From: Aurantiacibacter odishensis
GTDB lineage: Bacteria > Pseudomonadota > Alphaproteobacteria > Sphingomonadales > Sphingomonadaceae
Assembly (NCBI RefSeq): GCF_003605195.1
Contig: NZ_QYOS01000025.1
Coordinates: forward strand, 434,001 to 498,000
Length of the DNA stretch: 64,000 bases
Direction: 5' to 3'
This document shows, piece after piece, positions 47,835 to 57,331 of this stretch. The notes beneath the pieces were generated by a model. The model did no database searches. It saw nothing but the letters and a program-made list of their open reading frames with translations, and was not told the origin of the DNA. Each line of letters begins with the position of its first letter. Positions within the stretch are counted from its first letter, which is position 1. Made by a program: the position numbers and the translations under genes.

Positions 47835-48083
47835 ATGGCAGACAGTGGTCCCGACATTTCGGCGATGAGTTTCGAAGAGGCGCTCCGTAGCCTCGAGGAC
47901 GTGGTGCGCAGGCTTGAAGGCGGCGAAGTGCCGCTGGACGAGAGCATCGCGCTCTATGAACGCGGCGAGGCTTTGCGCCGCCATTGCCAGGCGCGGCTCG
48001 ACGCGGCGCAGGAGCGGATAGAGAAGATCGTTGCCGGTCCCGATGGCAAGCCAACGGGCACCGCGCCCTTCGACGCAGGGTAA
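47835..48083 (+). CDS. xseB: exodeoxyribonuclease VII small subunit
   Basis: 82 residues from ATG 47835; ATG 47823 is possible. SFEEALRSLEDVVRRLEGGEVPLDESIALYERGEALRRHCQARLDAAQERIE is the complete family core. XseB binds XseA to form the ssDNA exonuclease. The stop lies 5 nt before ispA, a common pairing. Confidence 0.95.
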   Translation: MADSGPDISAMSFEEALRSLEDVVRRLEGGEVPLDESIALYERGEALRRHCQARLDAAQERIEKIVAGPDGKPTGTAPFDAG

Positions 48084-48088
48084 CGGCA

Positions 48089-48994
48089 ATGGGGCTGGTG
48101 ATGGCGGACGATGTTCTCGGCAGGGGGCTCCAGCGCATTCAGCGCGAGGTGGATGCCTGTTTCGACCAGCTGCTGCCGGTGCCCGGCGATGCCCGCGCGC
48201 CGCTGGTGGAAGCCATGCGCTATGCCGTGATCGACGGCGGCAAGCGGGTGCGCCCGATGCTGCTGGCGACGGTGGCAGAGATGTACGGTGCCAGCCGCGA
48301 TGCCGCCGTGCGGGCAGGCTGCGCGATTGAGGCGATCCACGTCTATTCGCTGATCCACGACGACCTTCCGTGCATGGACGATGACGACCTGCGCCACGGC
48401 AAGCCCACGCTGCACAAGCAGTATGACGAGGCGACCGCCGTGCTGGCGGGCGACTCGCTGCACGCGCTGGCGTTCGAAATCCTCGGCGGAACGCTGGTCA
48501 GCACCGATCCCTTCATTCGGGCAGAGCTTGTCCACGCGCTTGCAAGTGCCAGCGGGCACAACGGCATGGCCGGCGGGCAGGTGATGGACATGGCGGCGGA
48601 GAAGGAACAGTTCGACCTGCACGGCGTCACCCGCCTGCAACAGCTCAAGACTGGCGCGCTGCTGGGCGCGGCTGTCGAGATGGGCGCGATCCTGGCGAAA
48701 GTGCCGGAAGACGCGCGCGGCCACCTGCGCAATTACGCCCGCGATATCGGCCTCGCCTTCCAGATCGCGGACGACCTGCTGGACGAGGAAGGCGACGAGG
48801 AGAAAGCCGGAAAGGCGCTGCGCAAGGATGCGGGGCAGGGCAAGGCGACCTTCGTTTCGCTGATGGGCGCAGAAGGTGCGCGGACGCAAGCGCACGCATT
48901 GGCAGAGCAGGCCATTGGCCATCTTTCCGGGCACGGCGATGAAGCGGACCTCCTGCGGGCGCTCGCGCGGTTTATCGTAGAGAGAGATCGTTGA
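48089..48994 (+). CDS. ispA: farnesyl-diphosphate synthase (polyprenyl synthetase)
   Basis: 301 residues from ATG 48089. First Asp-rich motif LIHDDLPCMDDDDLRHG (DDxxDDD), second DDLLDEEGDEE, with GGKRVRPMLL and GGQVMDM. It condenses IPP with DMAPP and GPP to farnesyl diphosphate in the cytosol. It starts 5 nt after xseB and ends overlapping a lipoprotein gene by 4 nt. Confidence 0.95.
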   Translation: MGLVMADDVLGRGLQRIQREVDACFDQLLPVPGDARAPLVEAMRYAVIDGGKRVRPMLLATVAEMYGASRDAAVRAGCAIEAIHVYSLIHDDLPCMDDDDLRHGKPTLHKQYDEATAVLAGDSLHALAFEILGGTLVSTDPFIRAELVHALASASGHNGMAGGQVMDMAAEKEQFDLHGVTRLQQLKTGALLGAAVEMGAILAKVPEDARGHLRNYARDIGLAFQIADDLLDEEGDEEKAGKALRKDAGQGKATFVSLMGAEGARTQAHALAEQAIGHLSGHGDEADLLRALARFIVERDR

Positions 48995-49380
48995 AGGCGG
49001 CCTGGTTCCTTGTGTTCATTCTATGCGGCTGCGCCAACCATGAACGTGAGAGACGCCTTCAAGAAACACTGATTACGGAAGCGGGCATGCCTGAATGCAG
49101 CAATGCCGAAATCGAGATCGTTGAGCGTATTCCTGGAGGTGGAGCTGACGGTTCAGGACTTAGTTTGGAAATACAAACATCGCCAGACTGCATCAATCGT
49201 TGGACACGAAACCTAAGATCTGACGAGCGTTTCTCTCAGGGGTTTGAACATGGCGGCTTTATGCGTGGCAATGCCGGATGTGGGGAAGAGGTTATTATGA
49301 TACGTCGGCATGGAGATACGATGGTGCGAGTAGGTCTAATTTCAGAATTCGGAGCCAATTTCCGAGAGTGTCATGACTGA
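48991..49380 (+). CDS. small putative lipoprotein of unknown function
   Basis: 129 residues from TTG 48991 in a TTGA overlap with ispA. The N-terminus MKAAWFLVFILCGCANHE has a signal and a lipobox-like ILCGC (Cys14). Six further Cys. No family recognised. The gene is about half G+C by eye, well below its neighbours, and uses A/T-ending codons, so it may be a recent insertion. It also overlaps coaD by 8 nt. Confidence 0.7.
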   Translation: MKAAWFLVFILCGCANHERERRLQETLITEAGMPECSNAEIEIVERIPGGGADGSGLSLEIQTSPDCINRWTRNLRSDERFSQGFEHGGFMRGNAGCGEEVIMIRRHGDTMVRVGLISEFGANFRECHD

Positions 49381-49885
49381 ACGCATCGGCCTTTACCCCG
49401 GCACCTTCGATCCCTGCACGCTGGGCCATGCCGATATCATCCGGCGCGGTGCCAAGCTGGTGGACCGGCTGGTGATCGGCGTCACCACCAACCCCAGCAA
49501 GAACCCCATGTTCACGCCGGACGAGCGGATGGACATGATGAAGTCCGAGATCAAGCGGCTCGGCCTCAACAATGTCGAGATTCGCGGGTTCGATGCATTG
49601 CTGATGAAGTTCGCCAGCCACGTCGGCGCCAGCGTGATCATTCGCGGCCTGCGCGCCGTCGCGGATTTCGAATACGAGTACCAGATGGCGGGCATGAACC
49701 AGCAGATCGACGATTCCATCGAAACCGTCTTCCTGATGGCCGATATCTCGCTGCAACCCATCGCCAGCAAGCTGGTGAAGGAAATCGCACTTTACGGCGG
49801 CGACATCGCGCCGTTCGTCAGCCCGGCGATCAAGGAGCACGTGGAGAAGCGCGTGGAGGAAATCGGACGGCGCGGCGAACTGTAG
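49373..49885 (+). CDS. coaD: phosphopantetheine adenylyltransferase
   Basis: 170 residues. The nucleotidyltransferase motif GLYPGTFDPCTLGHADIIRR (Thr/His-x-Gly-His type), NPSKNPMFTPDERMDMM and RGLRAVADFEYEYQMAGMNQQI. The C-terminal ISLQPIASKLVKEIA stands in for the usual ISSTLVR. It makes dephospho-CoA. It overlaps the upstream lipoprotein gene by 8 nt. Confidence 0.96.
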   Translation: MTERIGLYPGTFDPCTLGHADIIRRGAKLVDRLVIGVTTNPSKNPMFTPDERMDMMKSEIKRLGLNNVEIRGFDALLMKFASHVGASVIIRGLRAVADFEYEYQMAGMNQQIDDSIETVFLMADISLQPIASKLVKEIALYGGDIAPFVSPAIKEHVEKRVEEIGRRGEL

Positions 49886-49974
49886 AGGGCCGCGCTACCA
49901 TTATGTTCATTGAACTGTCAGCCCCCAGCCGATAGGGCTGCATCCCAATTCACCTTTCACTTTCGGACGGGACC

Positions 49975-50682
49975 ATGATCCGCCACTTCGCGCTGACGGC
50001 CATCGCTGCCGCTTTCACCTTCTCCGCCGCTCCTGCCGCCGCGCAGGACATGTCGCTCACGCCGGCTGTGGAGAATGTCGAGTCCACCAACGAGCAGACC
50101 CGGCAGCTTCCGATCCGCGTCAATTTCGACATGCAGGAAGACCGCGAGAACATCCTCCTGCTCGACCTGTCGACCGGAGAGCGCGTGGCGATACGGCTGG
50201 TGCCCGAATGGGCGCCCAATCACGTGGAGCGGATCAAGATGCTGGCCCGCGACGGGTTCTACAACGGCGTGCCGTTCCACCGCGTGATCGACGGCTTCAT
50301 GGCGCAGACCGGTGACCCGACCGGCACCGGGCAGGGCGGCTCCACGCTTCCCGACCTGGAGGAAGAATTTAACATGCTGCCGCACGTGCGCGGCACCGTC
50401 TCCATGGCCCGCGCTGATTCAGAAGACAGCGCGAACAGCCAGTTCTTCATCGTATTCTATCCGCGCTTCGCGCTGGATCGCCGCTACACCAATTTCGGCC
50501 GCGTGATCAACAACATGGCCGCCGTCGACGCCATCCAGCGGGGCGAGCCGCCCAGCAACCCCACGCGCATCCTGCAGGCGAGCATCGCGGCGGACAACGT
50601 GCCGCAGGTGATGCCCTCGCAGGCGCCGCAGCGCGAAGAGCGCATCACGCTCGACATGCTCAACGCCGCCGGCAACGAGTAA
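49975..50682 (+). CDS. periplasmic cyclophilin-type peptidyl-prolyl isomerase
   Basis: 235 residues. Signal peptide (to about residue 22, AAPAAA-Gln), then the cyclophilin fold: PEWAPNHVERIKMLARDGFYNGVPFHRVIDGFMAQTGDPTGTGQGG and FFIVFYPRFALDRRYTNFGRV. Catalytic Arg in FHRV is present. It helps fold envelope proteins. It lies 12 nt before queA. Confidence 0.92.
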   Translation: MIRHFALTAIAAAFTFSAAPAAAQDMSLTPAVENVESTNEQTRQLPIRVNFDMQEDRENILLLDLSTGERVAIRLVPEWAPNHVERIKMLARDGFYNGVPFHRVIDGFMAQTGDPTGTGQGGSTLPDLEEEFNMLPHVRGTVSMARADSEDSANSQFFIVFYPRFALDRRYTNFGRVINNMAAVDAIQRGEPPSNPTRILQASIAADNVPQVMPSQAPQREERITLDMLNAAGNE

Positions 50683-50694
50683 GCCTGCTGGCCC

Positions 50695-51729
50695 ATGCGG
50701 GTTGACCTCTTCGATTTCGACCTGCCGCAGGAACTGATCGCGCTGCGCCCGGCGCGGCCGCGCGATGCTGCGCGTATGCTGGTCGTGAATGGGGACGAGC
50801 CGTTTGCAGATTGCGGCGTGCTGGATTTGCCCCGTCTGCTGCGCGCGGGCGATGTGCTGGTCTTCAACGATACCCGCGTCATCCCCGCCCAGCTTGAAGG
50901 GCGGCGCGGCGAAGCGCGCATCGGCGCGACGCTGCACAAAAGGCTGGACCTGCGCCGCTGGCAGGCTTTCATCCGCAATGCCAAGCGCCTGAAGTCCGGC
51001 GATCGCATCGAGTTCGGCGCGGATGTTTCTGCCTTGGCGGAGGAGCGTCATGACGACGGCAGTTTCACCCTGGCCTTTGAAGGGGAGGAACCTGTCGAGG
51101 TCCTGCTGGAGCGGGCCGGGCGAATGCCACTGCCGCCCTATATCGCAGGCAAGCGGGATATCGACGCGCAGGACCGCGAAGACTACCAGACCATGTTCGC
51201 GCGGGAGGATGGCGCCGTTGCCGCCCCCACGGCCGCGCTGCATTTCACTGACCGGCTGACCGCCGCGTTGGACGAGGCCCGGATCGGTCGCGAGACGCTG
51301 ACCCTGCATGTCGGTGCAGGCACCTTCCTGCCGGTGAAGGCGGAGGATACCGACGACCACCAGATGCACGCCGAGTTCGGCACCATTTCGGCCGAAACCG
51401 CAGATCGCCTCAACGCGGCGCGCGCGGCCGGTGGCCGGGTGATCGCGGTAGGCACTACCAGCCTCCGACTGCTGGAAAGCGCGACCGGGGAGGACGGCGT
51501 GATCCGCCCGTTCTCGGACGATACGTCCATTTTCATCACGCCGGGGTACAAGTTCCGCGCCGTGGACGGGCTGATGACCAACTTCCACCTGCCCAAGTCC
51601 ACGCTCATGATGCTCGTCTCCGCCCTGATGGGCACCGAGCGGATGCAGGAAGTCTACGTCCACGCCATCGCGGAAGGATACCGGTTCTACAGCTACGGCG
51701 ATTCCAGCCTGCTCATCCCCCAGGTGTAG
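50695..51729 (+). CDS. queA: S-adenosylmethionine:tRNA ribosyltransferase-isomerase
   Basis: 344 residues; start ATG 50695 ([28 protein letters not shown]). [20 protein letters not shown], and the C-terminal [19 protein letters not shown] and [13 protein letters not shown] are family blocks. It adds the epoxycyclopentane ring of queuosine to tRNA preQ1. tgt, the other queuosine enzyme, is 2.7 kb downstream. Confidence 0.96.
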   Translation: MRVDLFDFDLPQELIALRPARPRDAARMLVVNGDEPFADCGVLDLPRLLRAGDVLVFNDTRVIPAQLEGRRGEARIGATLHKRLDLRRWQAFIRNAKRLKSGDRIEFGADVSALAEERHDDGSFTLAFEGEEPVEVLLERAGRMPLPPYIAGKRDIDAQDREDYQTMFAREDGAVAAPTAALHFTDRLTAALDEARIGRETLTLHVGAGTFLPVKAEDTDDHQMHAEFGTISAETADRLNAARAAGGRVIAVGTTSLRLLESATGEDGVIRPFSDDTSIFITPGYKFRAVDGLMTNFHLPKSTLMMLVSALMGTERMQEVYVHAIAEGYRFYSYGDSSLLIPQV

Positions 51730-51765
51730 CTTGTAATTCCCGATTGCCGCCCCACAAGGGCTTTC

Positions 51766-52710
51766 ATGTCCGAACCGATTCTCGACATTCGCGGCCTGGA
51801 GAAGACCTACAAGGGCGGCGTGAAGGCGCTTGACGGCGTTGATCTCACTATCAAACGCGGCGAAATCTTCGCGCTGCTGGGGCCAAACGGGGCGGGCAAG
51901 ACGACGCTGATCGGCTCCGTCTGTGGCATGGTGCGTCCCACCGGCGGCTCGATCACGGCGTTCGGCATGGACCTGGCAAAGCATTGGAAGCAGGTGCGCC
52001 GCGATATCGGGCTGGTGCCGCAGGAACTCAGCTTCGACATGTTCGACAAGGTCATCCGCCAGGTGCGCTATTCGCGCGGCATGTTCGGTTGCGCGCCCGA
52101 CGAGAAGCGCATCGAGGAAGTGCTGCGCAGCCTCAGCCTGTGGGACAAGCGCGACGCCGCCATTCGCGAACTGTCCGGCGGGATGAAACGCCGCGTGATG
52201 ATCGCCAAGGCGCTGGCGCACGATCCGCAGCTGCTCTTCCTCGATGAACCGACCGCCGGCGTGGACGTGGAACTGCGGCGCGACATGTGGCGCCAGATCG
52301 ATGCCCTGCGCGAGCGCGGGACCACGATCATCCTCACCACGCATTATATCGAGGAGGCCGAGGAAATGGCCGACCGGGTGGGCGTGATCAACAAGGGGCG
52401 CATCCTGCTGGTGGACGAGAAGGACGCCATCATGGCCAAGCTCGGCCGCACGGAGGCGCATTTCACTTTCGACGCGCCGCTGGCCGAAATCCCCGCCTCG
52501 CTCTCCGATTATCCCGTGCACCTGGAACGGGGCGGCACATGCCTTGTCTATCGCGGCGGCGACGGCACCGGGCAGGGCAAGCGCGACGTGGCGGAGATTG
52601 CCCACACGATGACGCGCGAGGGCATCGTGTTCACCGGGATGGAAACCCGCGAGAGCACGCTGGAGGACATCTTCGTCGACCTTCTGAACGAGCCGGAGGT
52701 AACGGCATGA
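51766..52710 (+). CDS. ABC exporter ATP-binding protein
   Basis: 314 residues with Walker A GPNGAGKTT, signature LSGGMKRRVMIAKAL, Walker B LLFLDEPTAGVD and switch His in TTHYIEEAEEM. Of the ABC-2/DrrA-like family. It overlaps the permease by 4 nt (ATGA). By sequence it could move a lipid, drug or polysaccharide; the cargo is unknown. Confidence 0.92.
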   Translation: MSEPILDIRGLEKTYKGGVKALDGVDLTIKRGEIFALLGPNGAGKTTLIGSVCGMVRPTGGSITAFGMDLAKHWKQVRRDIGLVPQELSFDMFDKVIRQVRYSRGMFGCAPDEKRIEEVLRSLSLWDKRDAAIRELSGGMKRRVMIAKALAHDPQLLFLDEPTAGVDVELRRDMWRQIDALRERGTTIILTTHYIEEAEEMADRVGVINKGRILLVDEKDAIMAKLGRTEAHFTFDAPLAEIPASLSDYPVHLERGGTCLVYRGGDGTGQGKRDVAEIAHTMTREGIVFTGMETRESTLEDIFVDLLNEPEVTA

Positions 52711-53474
52711 CTTTCAACGCCCGCGGTGCCTTTGCCATTTTCGAGAACGAACTGATGCGCATGTTCCGCACGGCTTTCGGCTCCATCGCTTCGCCGGTCA
52801 TCACCACGTCGCTTTACCTCGTGGTGTTTGGCGCGGCGATCGGCAGCCGCATGGAGCTGCCCGGCGGCACGGACTACGCCAGCTTCATCGTGCCCGGCCT
52901 CTTGATGCTGACGCTGCTGACGGAAAGCACCAGCAACGCCAGTTTCGGCATCTACATGCCCAAGTTCACCGGCGCGATCTACGAGCTGCTGTCTGCGCCT
53001 GTCGGCGTGGCGGAGACACTGATTGGCTTCGTCGGCGCGGCAGCCGTGAAGTCGCTGATCCTCGCGGTGGTGATCCTCGGCACGGCGGCGCTGATCGTGG
53101 ATTACCAGTTACAACACCCGGTCTACGCCTTCTTCTATATCCTGCTGGTGGCAGCCACGTTTTCGCTGCTCGGTTTCATCATCGGCCTGTGGGCGGACGG
53201 GTTCGAGAAGCTGCAGATCGTGCCGCTGCTCATCATCATGCCGCTCACCTTCCTTGGCGGCACCTTCTATTCGCTGGACATGCTGGGTGAACCTTGGCGC
53301 TCGATCGCCATGGTCAACCCGGTTGTCTATCTGGTGAACGGCCTTCGCTGGACCTTTCTTGGCCAGTCGGACTTTCCGATTGCCATTTCGCTGGCTGCGA
53401 CGCTTGGCTTCCTGCTGGTGTGCATCGGCATCATTGCGTGGATCTTCAAGACAGGCTGGCGATTGCGCGAATGA
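52707..53474 (+). CDS. ABC-2 type exporter permease
   Basis: 255 residues with about six helices. The C-terminal ABC-2 signature FLGGTFYSLDMLGEPWRSIAMVNPVVYLVNGLRWTFLG is clear. Start ATG 52707 overlaps the ATPase stop; the open frame runs further upstream but overlaps the ATPase gene. It pairs with the ATPase as a half-size exporter. Confidence 0.92.
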   Translation: MTFNARGAFAIFENELMRMFRTAFGSIASPVITTSLYLVVFGAAIGSRMELPGGTDYASFIVPGLLMLTLLTESTSNASFGIYMPKFTGAIYELLSAPVGVAETLIGFVGAAAVKSLILAVVILGTAALIVDYQLQHPVYAFFYILLVAATFSLLGFIIGLWADGFEKLQIVPLLIIMPLTFLGGTFYSLDMLGEPWRSIAMVNPVVYLVNGLRWTFLGQSDFPIAISLAATLGFLLVCIGIIAWIFKTGWRLRE

Positions 53475-53494
53475 CGCGCTAGCGGGGTGCAGTC

Positions 53495-54439
53495 ATGACG
53501 AAACTGCCTCTTCTCGCCATTCCCGCCCTCCTGCTTTCCGCCCCTGCCGCAGCCGAGCTTCCCCAAGCCGCGCGCACGATGATCGAGGCCGCCATCGCCA
53601 GCGGTGATGCCGAACGGGTGGAGGCCGTGGTCGCCACCGCCCGCGCTGCCTTTCCCGACGACGCGGGCGAAATCGACGCAATCTGGAGCCAGTACCGAGC
53701 CGAGCAGGCGGAGATCGCCGCTGCGCAAGCCGCGCAGGAAGAGGCCGAACTTCGCCAGGCGGGTCTGTTCGAGAACTGGAACGGGGAAGGGCAGATCGGT
53801 GCATTCCAGTCCAGCGGCAACACAGATGAATTCGGCGTCACCGCAGCGCTTGCGCTGGAGCGCGAAGGCATCGATTGGGAGCATCGCCTGCGCCTGACCG
53901 CAGACTATCGCCGCCTGAACGGCGCGACCTCGCGCGAGCAGTTCCTGGCCCGCTACGAACCGCGCTACCAGATCAACGAACGCCTCTTCGCCTATGGCCT
54001 TGCCCAGTACGAACGTGACCGGCGGCAGGGCTATTCCGCGCGCTATGCGCTGTCTGGCGGCATCGGTTACAAGGTGATCGACGAGGAGAACATGGAGCTG
54101 TCGATCAAGGCAGGCCCGGCCTATCGCGTCACCAATTTCACCGATGGCACCAGCGCTAGCCGCCTCGCGGGCCTGTTCGGCGCGGATTTCGCCTGGGATA
54201 TTTCCGACAACCTCAAGTTCACGCAGGACGCCAGTTCCACGGTTGAAACCGGCGGCCAGGCGCTGGTGATCGTTGATAGCACCAACACCAGCATAGCCGC
54301 CACCACGGGGCTCGAAGCCGGGCTGACCGATGCCCTGAGCACCCGCCTTTCGTGGACCATCGAATACGACAGCAACCCGCCCGCAGGCGCGGTGAAGACC
54401 GACACGCTGTCCCGCTTCACGCTCGTCTATGGCTTCTGA
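53495..54439 (+). CDS. DUF481 outer-membrane beta-barrel protein
   Basis: 314 residues. Signal peptide (to about 20, APAAAE), a Glu/Ala-rich helical region to about 85, then the DUF481 barrel: [38 protein letters not shown] and ending RFTLVYGF with a C-terminal Phe. DUF481 proteins are outer-membrane, salt-induced in E. coli (YdiY), role unclear. It overlaps tgt by 11 nt. Confidence 0.85.
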   Translation: MTKLPLLAIPALLLSAPAAAELPQAARTMIEAAIASGDAERVEAVVATARAAFPDDAGEIDAIWSQYRAEQAEIAAAQAAQEEAELRQAGLFENWNGEGQIGAFQSSGNTDEFGVTAALALEREGIDWEHRLRLTADYRRLNGATSREQFLARYEPRYQINERLFAYGLAQYERDRRQGYSARYALSGGIGYKVIDEENMELSIKAGPAYRVTNFTDGTSASRLAGLFGADFAWDISDNLKFTQDASSTVETGGQALVIVDSTNTSIAATTGLEAGLTDALSTRLSWTIEYDSNPPAGAVKTDTLSRFTLVYGF

Positions 54440-55568
54440 GCGCCCCCGCTTCGCATTCACCGTTCACGCTACGGACGGCAAGGCGCGCACCGGAGAGATC
54501 GCCATGCGGCGTGGCACCATCCGTACGCCTGCCTTCATGCCGGTGGGCACTGCGGCGACGGTCAAGGCCATGAGGGTGGAGGACGTGCGCGCCACCGGGG
54601 CCGACATCATCCTCGGCAATACCTATCACCTCATGCTGCGCCCCGGCGCCGAGCGCGTAGCAAGGCTGGGCGGGTTGCATGAGTTCATGCGCTGGGACCG
54701 CCCGATACTCACCGATAGCGGCGGTTATCAGGTGATGAGCCTTTCTGAACTTCGCAAGTTAACCGAGGAAGGTGTCGAATTCCGCAGTCACATCGACGGC
54801 TCGAAGCACATGCTCAGTCCAGAGCGTTCGATGGAAATCCAGCGCCTGCTCGGCAGTGATATCGTGATGTGTTTCGACGAATGCCCGCGCGCCGACCGCC
54901 CGGTGGCGGAGATCGAGGCGAGCATGGAGCTTTCCATGCGCTGGGCGAAACGCAGTCGCGACGCTTTCGATGCAGGCGGCGAACATGCAACCGACAGCGC
55001 CCTGTTCGGTATCCAGCAGGGTGCGCTGGACCAGAGCCTGCGGGCACGGTCCGCCGAGGCGCTGCGCGAGATTGGTTTCGACGGCTATGCCATCGGCGGG
55101 CTCGCCGTCGGGGAAGGGCAGGAGGCCATGTTCGGCGTGCTCGACTATGCGCCCGGACAGTTGCCGGACAATGCGCCGCGTTACCTCATGGGGGTCGGCA
55201 AGCCCGACGATCTGGTCGGCGCGGTGGAGCGCGGGGTCGACATGTTCGACTGCGTGCTGCCCACCCGTTCCGGCCGCAACGGGCAGGCCTTCACCTGGAA
55301 CGGCCCGATCAACCTCCGCAATGCCCGCCACGCCGAGGACAGCGGCCCTCTGGACGAACGCTGCACCTGTCCCACCTGTGCGAAATATTCACGCGCCTAC
55401 CTGCACCACCTGCAGAAATCGGGCGAGATGCTGGGCGCGATGCTCGTCACCGAACACAACCTCTCGTTCTACCAGCAATTGATGCAGGCGATGCGTGATG
55501 CCATCGCAAACGGGAATTTCGCCCGTTTTGCGGACAGTTTCCGGCATGACTACCTTGCGACGCGCTAA
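54429..55568 (+). CDS. tgt: queuine (preQ1) tRNA-ribosyltransferase
   Basis: 379 residues. Nucleophile/acid region [10 protein letters not shown], catalytic Asp in [21 protein letters not shown], and the zinc site [17 protein letters not shown]. It swaps guanine 34 for preQ1 in GUN-anticodon tRNAs. Start ATG 54429. With queA it gives most of the late queuosine pathway. Confidence 0.96.
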   Translation: MASERPRFAFTVHATDGKARTGEIAMRRGTIRTPAFMPVGTAATVKAMRVEDVRATGADIILGNTYHLMLRPGAERVARLGGLHEFMRWDRPILTDSGGYQVMSLSELRKLTEEGVEFRSHIDGSKHMLSPERSMEIQRLLGSDIVMCFDECPRADRPVAEIEASMELSMRWAKRSRDAFDAGGEHATDSALFGIQQGALDQSLRARSAEALREIGFDGYAIGGLAVGEGQEAMFGVLDYAPGQLPDNAPRYLMGVGKPDDLVGAVERGVDMFDCVLPTRSGRNGQAFTWNGPINLRNARHAEDSGPLDERCTCPTCAKYSRAYLHHLQKSGEMLGAMLVTEHNLSFYQQLMQAMRDAIANGNFARFADSFRHDYLATR

Positions 55569-55582
55569 GTGCCGCGGTCGCG

Positions 55583-55783
55583 GTGTCCGCCCTTGTGCTT
55601 TCTGCATCGCCTGCGGCCATACAGAGCGAGGATAGCGGAGCCGTTGCAGCGGTATTTGGCGTGCGGCCCTATCTTCTCGAGATCAGCTTCTCACCCTCGG
55701 GCAAAACGATCGCCTGCATCTCGCCGGGATCGCAAGTGCCGAGAAGTTTGGTCGCTGGTTTCGCTGGCGATACGACGCCGTGA
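55583..55783 (+). pseudogene. relic of an S9 family peptidase N-terminus
   Basis: The frame reads a signal-peptide-like stretch (VSALVLSASPAA) then AAVFGVRPYLLEISFSPSGKTIACISPGS, the start of bacterial prolyl-oligopeptidase-family proteins (FGxRP...ISLSPxGxxxAxIxP). It then runs out of family sequence and stops. The frame is open from 55550 without an upstream ATG, and no catalytic domain follows. So a deletion left only the first ~60 residues of a secreted peptidase. Confidence 0.5.
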
Positions 55784-55845
55784 GCGGTGGCGTTCCAATG
55801 CGACGAGCAGACGATGAATGCTTCATCGGCCGACAGCCGGCGGAT

Positions 55846-56022
55846 TTAATCTCCGGGCCAGGCCTTGCTGCGCATCTGCAGAATGGTGCCGCGATAGGCG
55901 ACGAACTGTCCGGCCTGGTCAAGGAAACCGGCGCCCAGCCTCTGAGCGTGGGTCTGCGCCATGGCAAGCGTATCGTACCACTTGCCGCGGCGTTTGGGGG
56001 TGATGAAACGATACTGTGTCAT
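55846..56022 (-). CDS. small basic protein of unknown function
   Basis: 58 residues from ATG 56022: MTQYRFITPKRRGKWYDTL, AQTHAQRLGAGFLDQAGQFVAYRG. Basic N-terminus, no signal. No ribosome site is clear. Not recognised. It lies between the peptidase relic and the rpsD terminator, so it has its own promoter or none. It could be a conserved hypothetical gene of this group. Confidence 0.5.
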   Translation of the reverse strand: MTQYRFITPKRRGKWYDTLAMAQTHAQRLGAGFLDQAGQFVAYRGTILQMRSKAWPGD

Positions 56023-56080
56023 GGCTACGACTGAATTCGCGAAAGCCCCGCCGGTTCCTGCCAAGACGTTGAACCGAAAC

Positions 56081-56114
56081 AAAAAAGGGCGGCCCCGAGG
56101 GACCGCCCTTTTTT
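56081..56114. terminator. rho-independent terminator after rpsD
   Basis: GGGCGG (56087-56092) and CCGCCC (56103-56108) form a G+C-rich stem flanked by six A and six T residues, suited to stop transcription in both directions. It ends the rpsD transcript on the minus strand. Confidence 0.93.
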
Positions 56115-56142
56115 CGTAACCGGATGCGTGATCCGCCTCGGA

Positions 56143-56757
56143 TTAGCGCGAGTAGAACTCGACCACCAGGTTCGGTTCCATCTGCACCGGGTAGGGCACT
56201 TCATCCAGCGTGGGAACGCGGCTGAAGGTGACCGAGTCGTTGCCTTCCTGGGCAACGTAATCGGGGATTTCACGCTCGGGCAGGCTCTGCGCTTCGATGA
56301 TCAGGGCCATTTCCTTGGCCTTGTCACCCAGCGAGATCACGTCGCCCACGTCGCAGCGACGCGAGGCAATGTTGCATTTAACGCCATTCACCTTGATGTG
56401 GCCGTGCGAAACGATCTGGCGAGCCGCGAAGATCGTCGGCGCGAACTTGGCGCGGTACACGATCATGTCAAGACGACGCTCGAGCAGGCCGATCAGGTTC
56501 TGGCCGGTGTCACCCTTCATGCGGGTGGCATCCTTGTAGGTGGCGCGGAACTGCTTTTCAGTGACGTCGCCGTAGTAGCCCTTCAGCTTCTGCTTGGCGC
56601 GCAGCTGCAGACCGAAGTCCGACATCTTTCCCTTGCGGCGCTGGCCGTGCTGGCCGGGGCCGTAGGAACGCTTGTTCACCGGGGAATTGGGACGACCCCA
56701 GATGTTTTCGCCCATCCGGCGGTCGAGTTTGTGCTTGGCGCGCGTGCGCTTCGACAT
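56143..56757 (-). CDS. rpsD: 30S ribosomal protein S4
   Basis: 204 residues. [38 protein letters not shown], and the S4 RNA-binding domain [31 protein letters not shown]4 nucleates 30S assembly and binds 16S rRNA. It stands alone here, outside the large alpha operon, which is normal for alphaproteobacteria. Confidence 0.98.
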   Translation of the reverse strand: MSKRTRAKHKLDRRMGENIWGRPNSPVNKRSYGPGQHGQRRKGKMSDFGLQLRAKQKLKGYYGDVTEKQFRATYKDATRMKGDTGQNLIGLLERRLDMIVYRAKFAPTIFAARQIVSHGHIKVNGVKCNIASRRCDVGDVISLGDKAKEMALIIEAQSLPEREIPDYVAQEGNDSVTFSRVPTLDEVPYPVQMEPNLVVEFYSR

Positions 56758-56927
56758 AAGTCACTTCCTTCATTTGCTGGACTGCCCCATCGGCAGCCAT
56801 TCAACCCGGCATCGCACCGCCTGACCATTCGTCAGGCGCGGCCACCGCTTCACCGGGGTGCGGAGCCAATTTCAGCGAAGGCGCGCATTTAGCTGCGCAG
56901 GCGTGGAAGTCAAGTGTGCAGGAAGGC

Positions 56928-57260
56928 TTAGCAGCCGCCGAAAGCATCCTGTCGGCATTCTACTCCGCCCGAGGCGTTGCGGCCCGAGCGGATCATGTCG
57001 TCGCGCGTCCGGGCTTCCACCGCCGCCCACTCATCGCGGGTCATGCAGGTGCGGCTGCGGCGGGTGAGCGATCCGGTAATGCGCTCGGTACGGCAGACGA
57101 CCTCCTGCCCGCGCGCTTTCTCCTCCTCGCTGCGCTCGTCTTCTGCGGGCTGCGAGGCCGCCGACTGGGTGGCGGTTGCATCCTGTTGTTGGCCGTCCTG
57201 CGCGAGAATGGGGGCGCCGATTACCAGTGCCGCGATTGCCGGGTAAATGCTGAATTTCAT
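56928..57260 (-). CDS. secreted protein of unknown function
   Basis: 110 residues. Signal peptide MKFSIYPAIAALVIGAPILAQ, an acidic Gln/Glu-rich linker (25-52), then a domain with three Cys (VVCRTERITGSLTRRSRTCMTRDEWAAVEARTRDDM and VECRQDAFGGC). RITGSxxxxxxxCMT-EW recalls small secreted proteins of sphingomonads; no function known. Confidence 0.7.
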   Translation of the reverse strand: MKFSIYPAIAALVIGAPILAQDGQQQDATATQSAASQPAEDERSEEEKARGQEVVCRTERITGSLTRRSRTCMTRDEWAAVEARTRDDMIRSGRNASGGVECRQDAFGGC

Positions 57261-57331
57261 GCTGCTTTCTCCCCAAAGCGTTACGCAGGCTATCAGCCCC
57301 CGAGGAGCATGTCAGCAAGGAAGTTGAGCAA

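Noticed and set aside
49919-49940. CAGCCC/GGGCTG hairpin between coaD and the cyclophilin gene
   Set aside because: Six-bp stem with no T-run; not a convincing terminator.
50419-52605. 728-codon open frame on the minus strand opposite the cyclophilin, queA and ABC ATPase genes
   Set aside because: Spans three confident genes; composition is the antisense signature.
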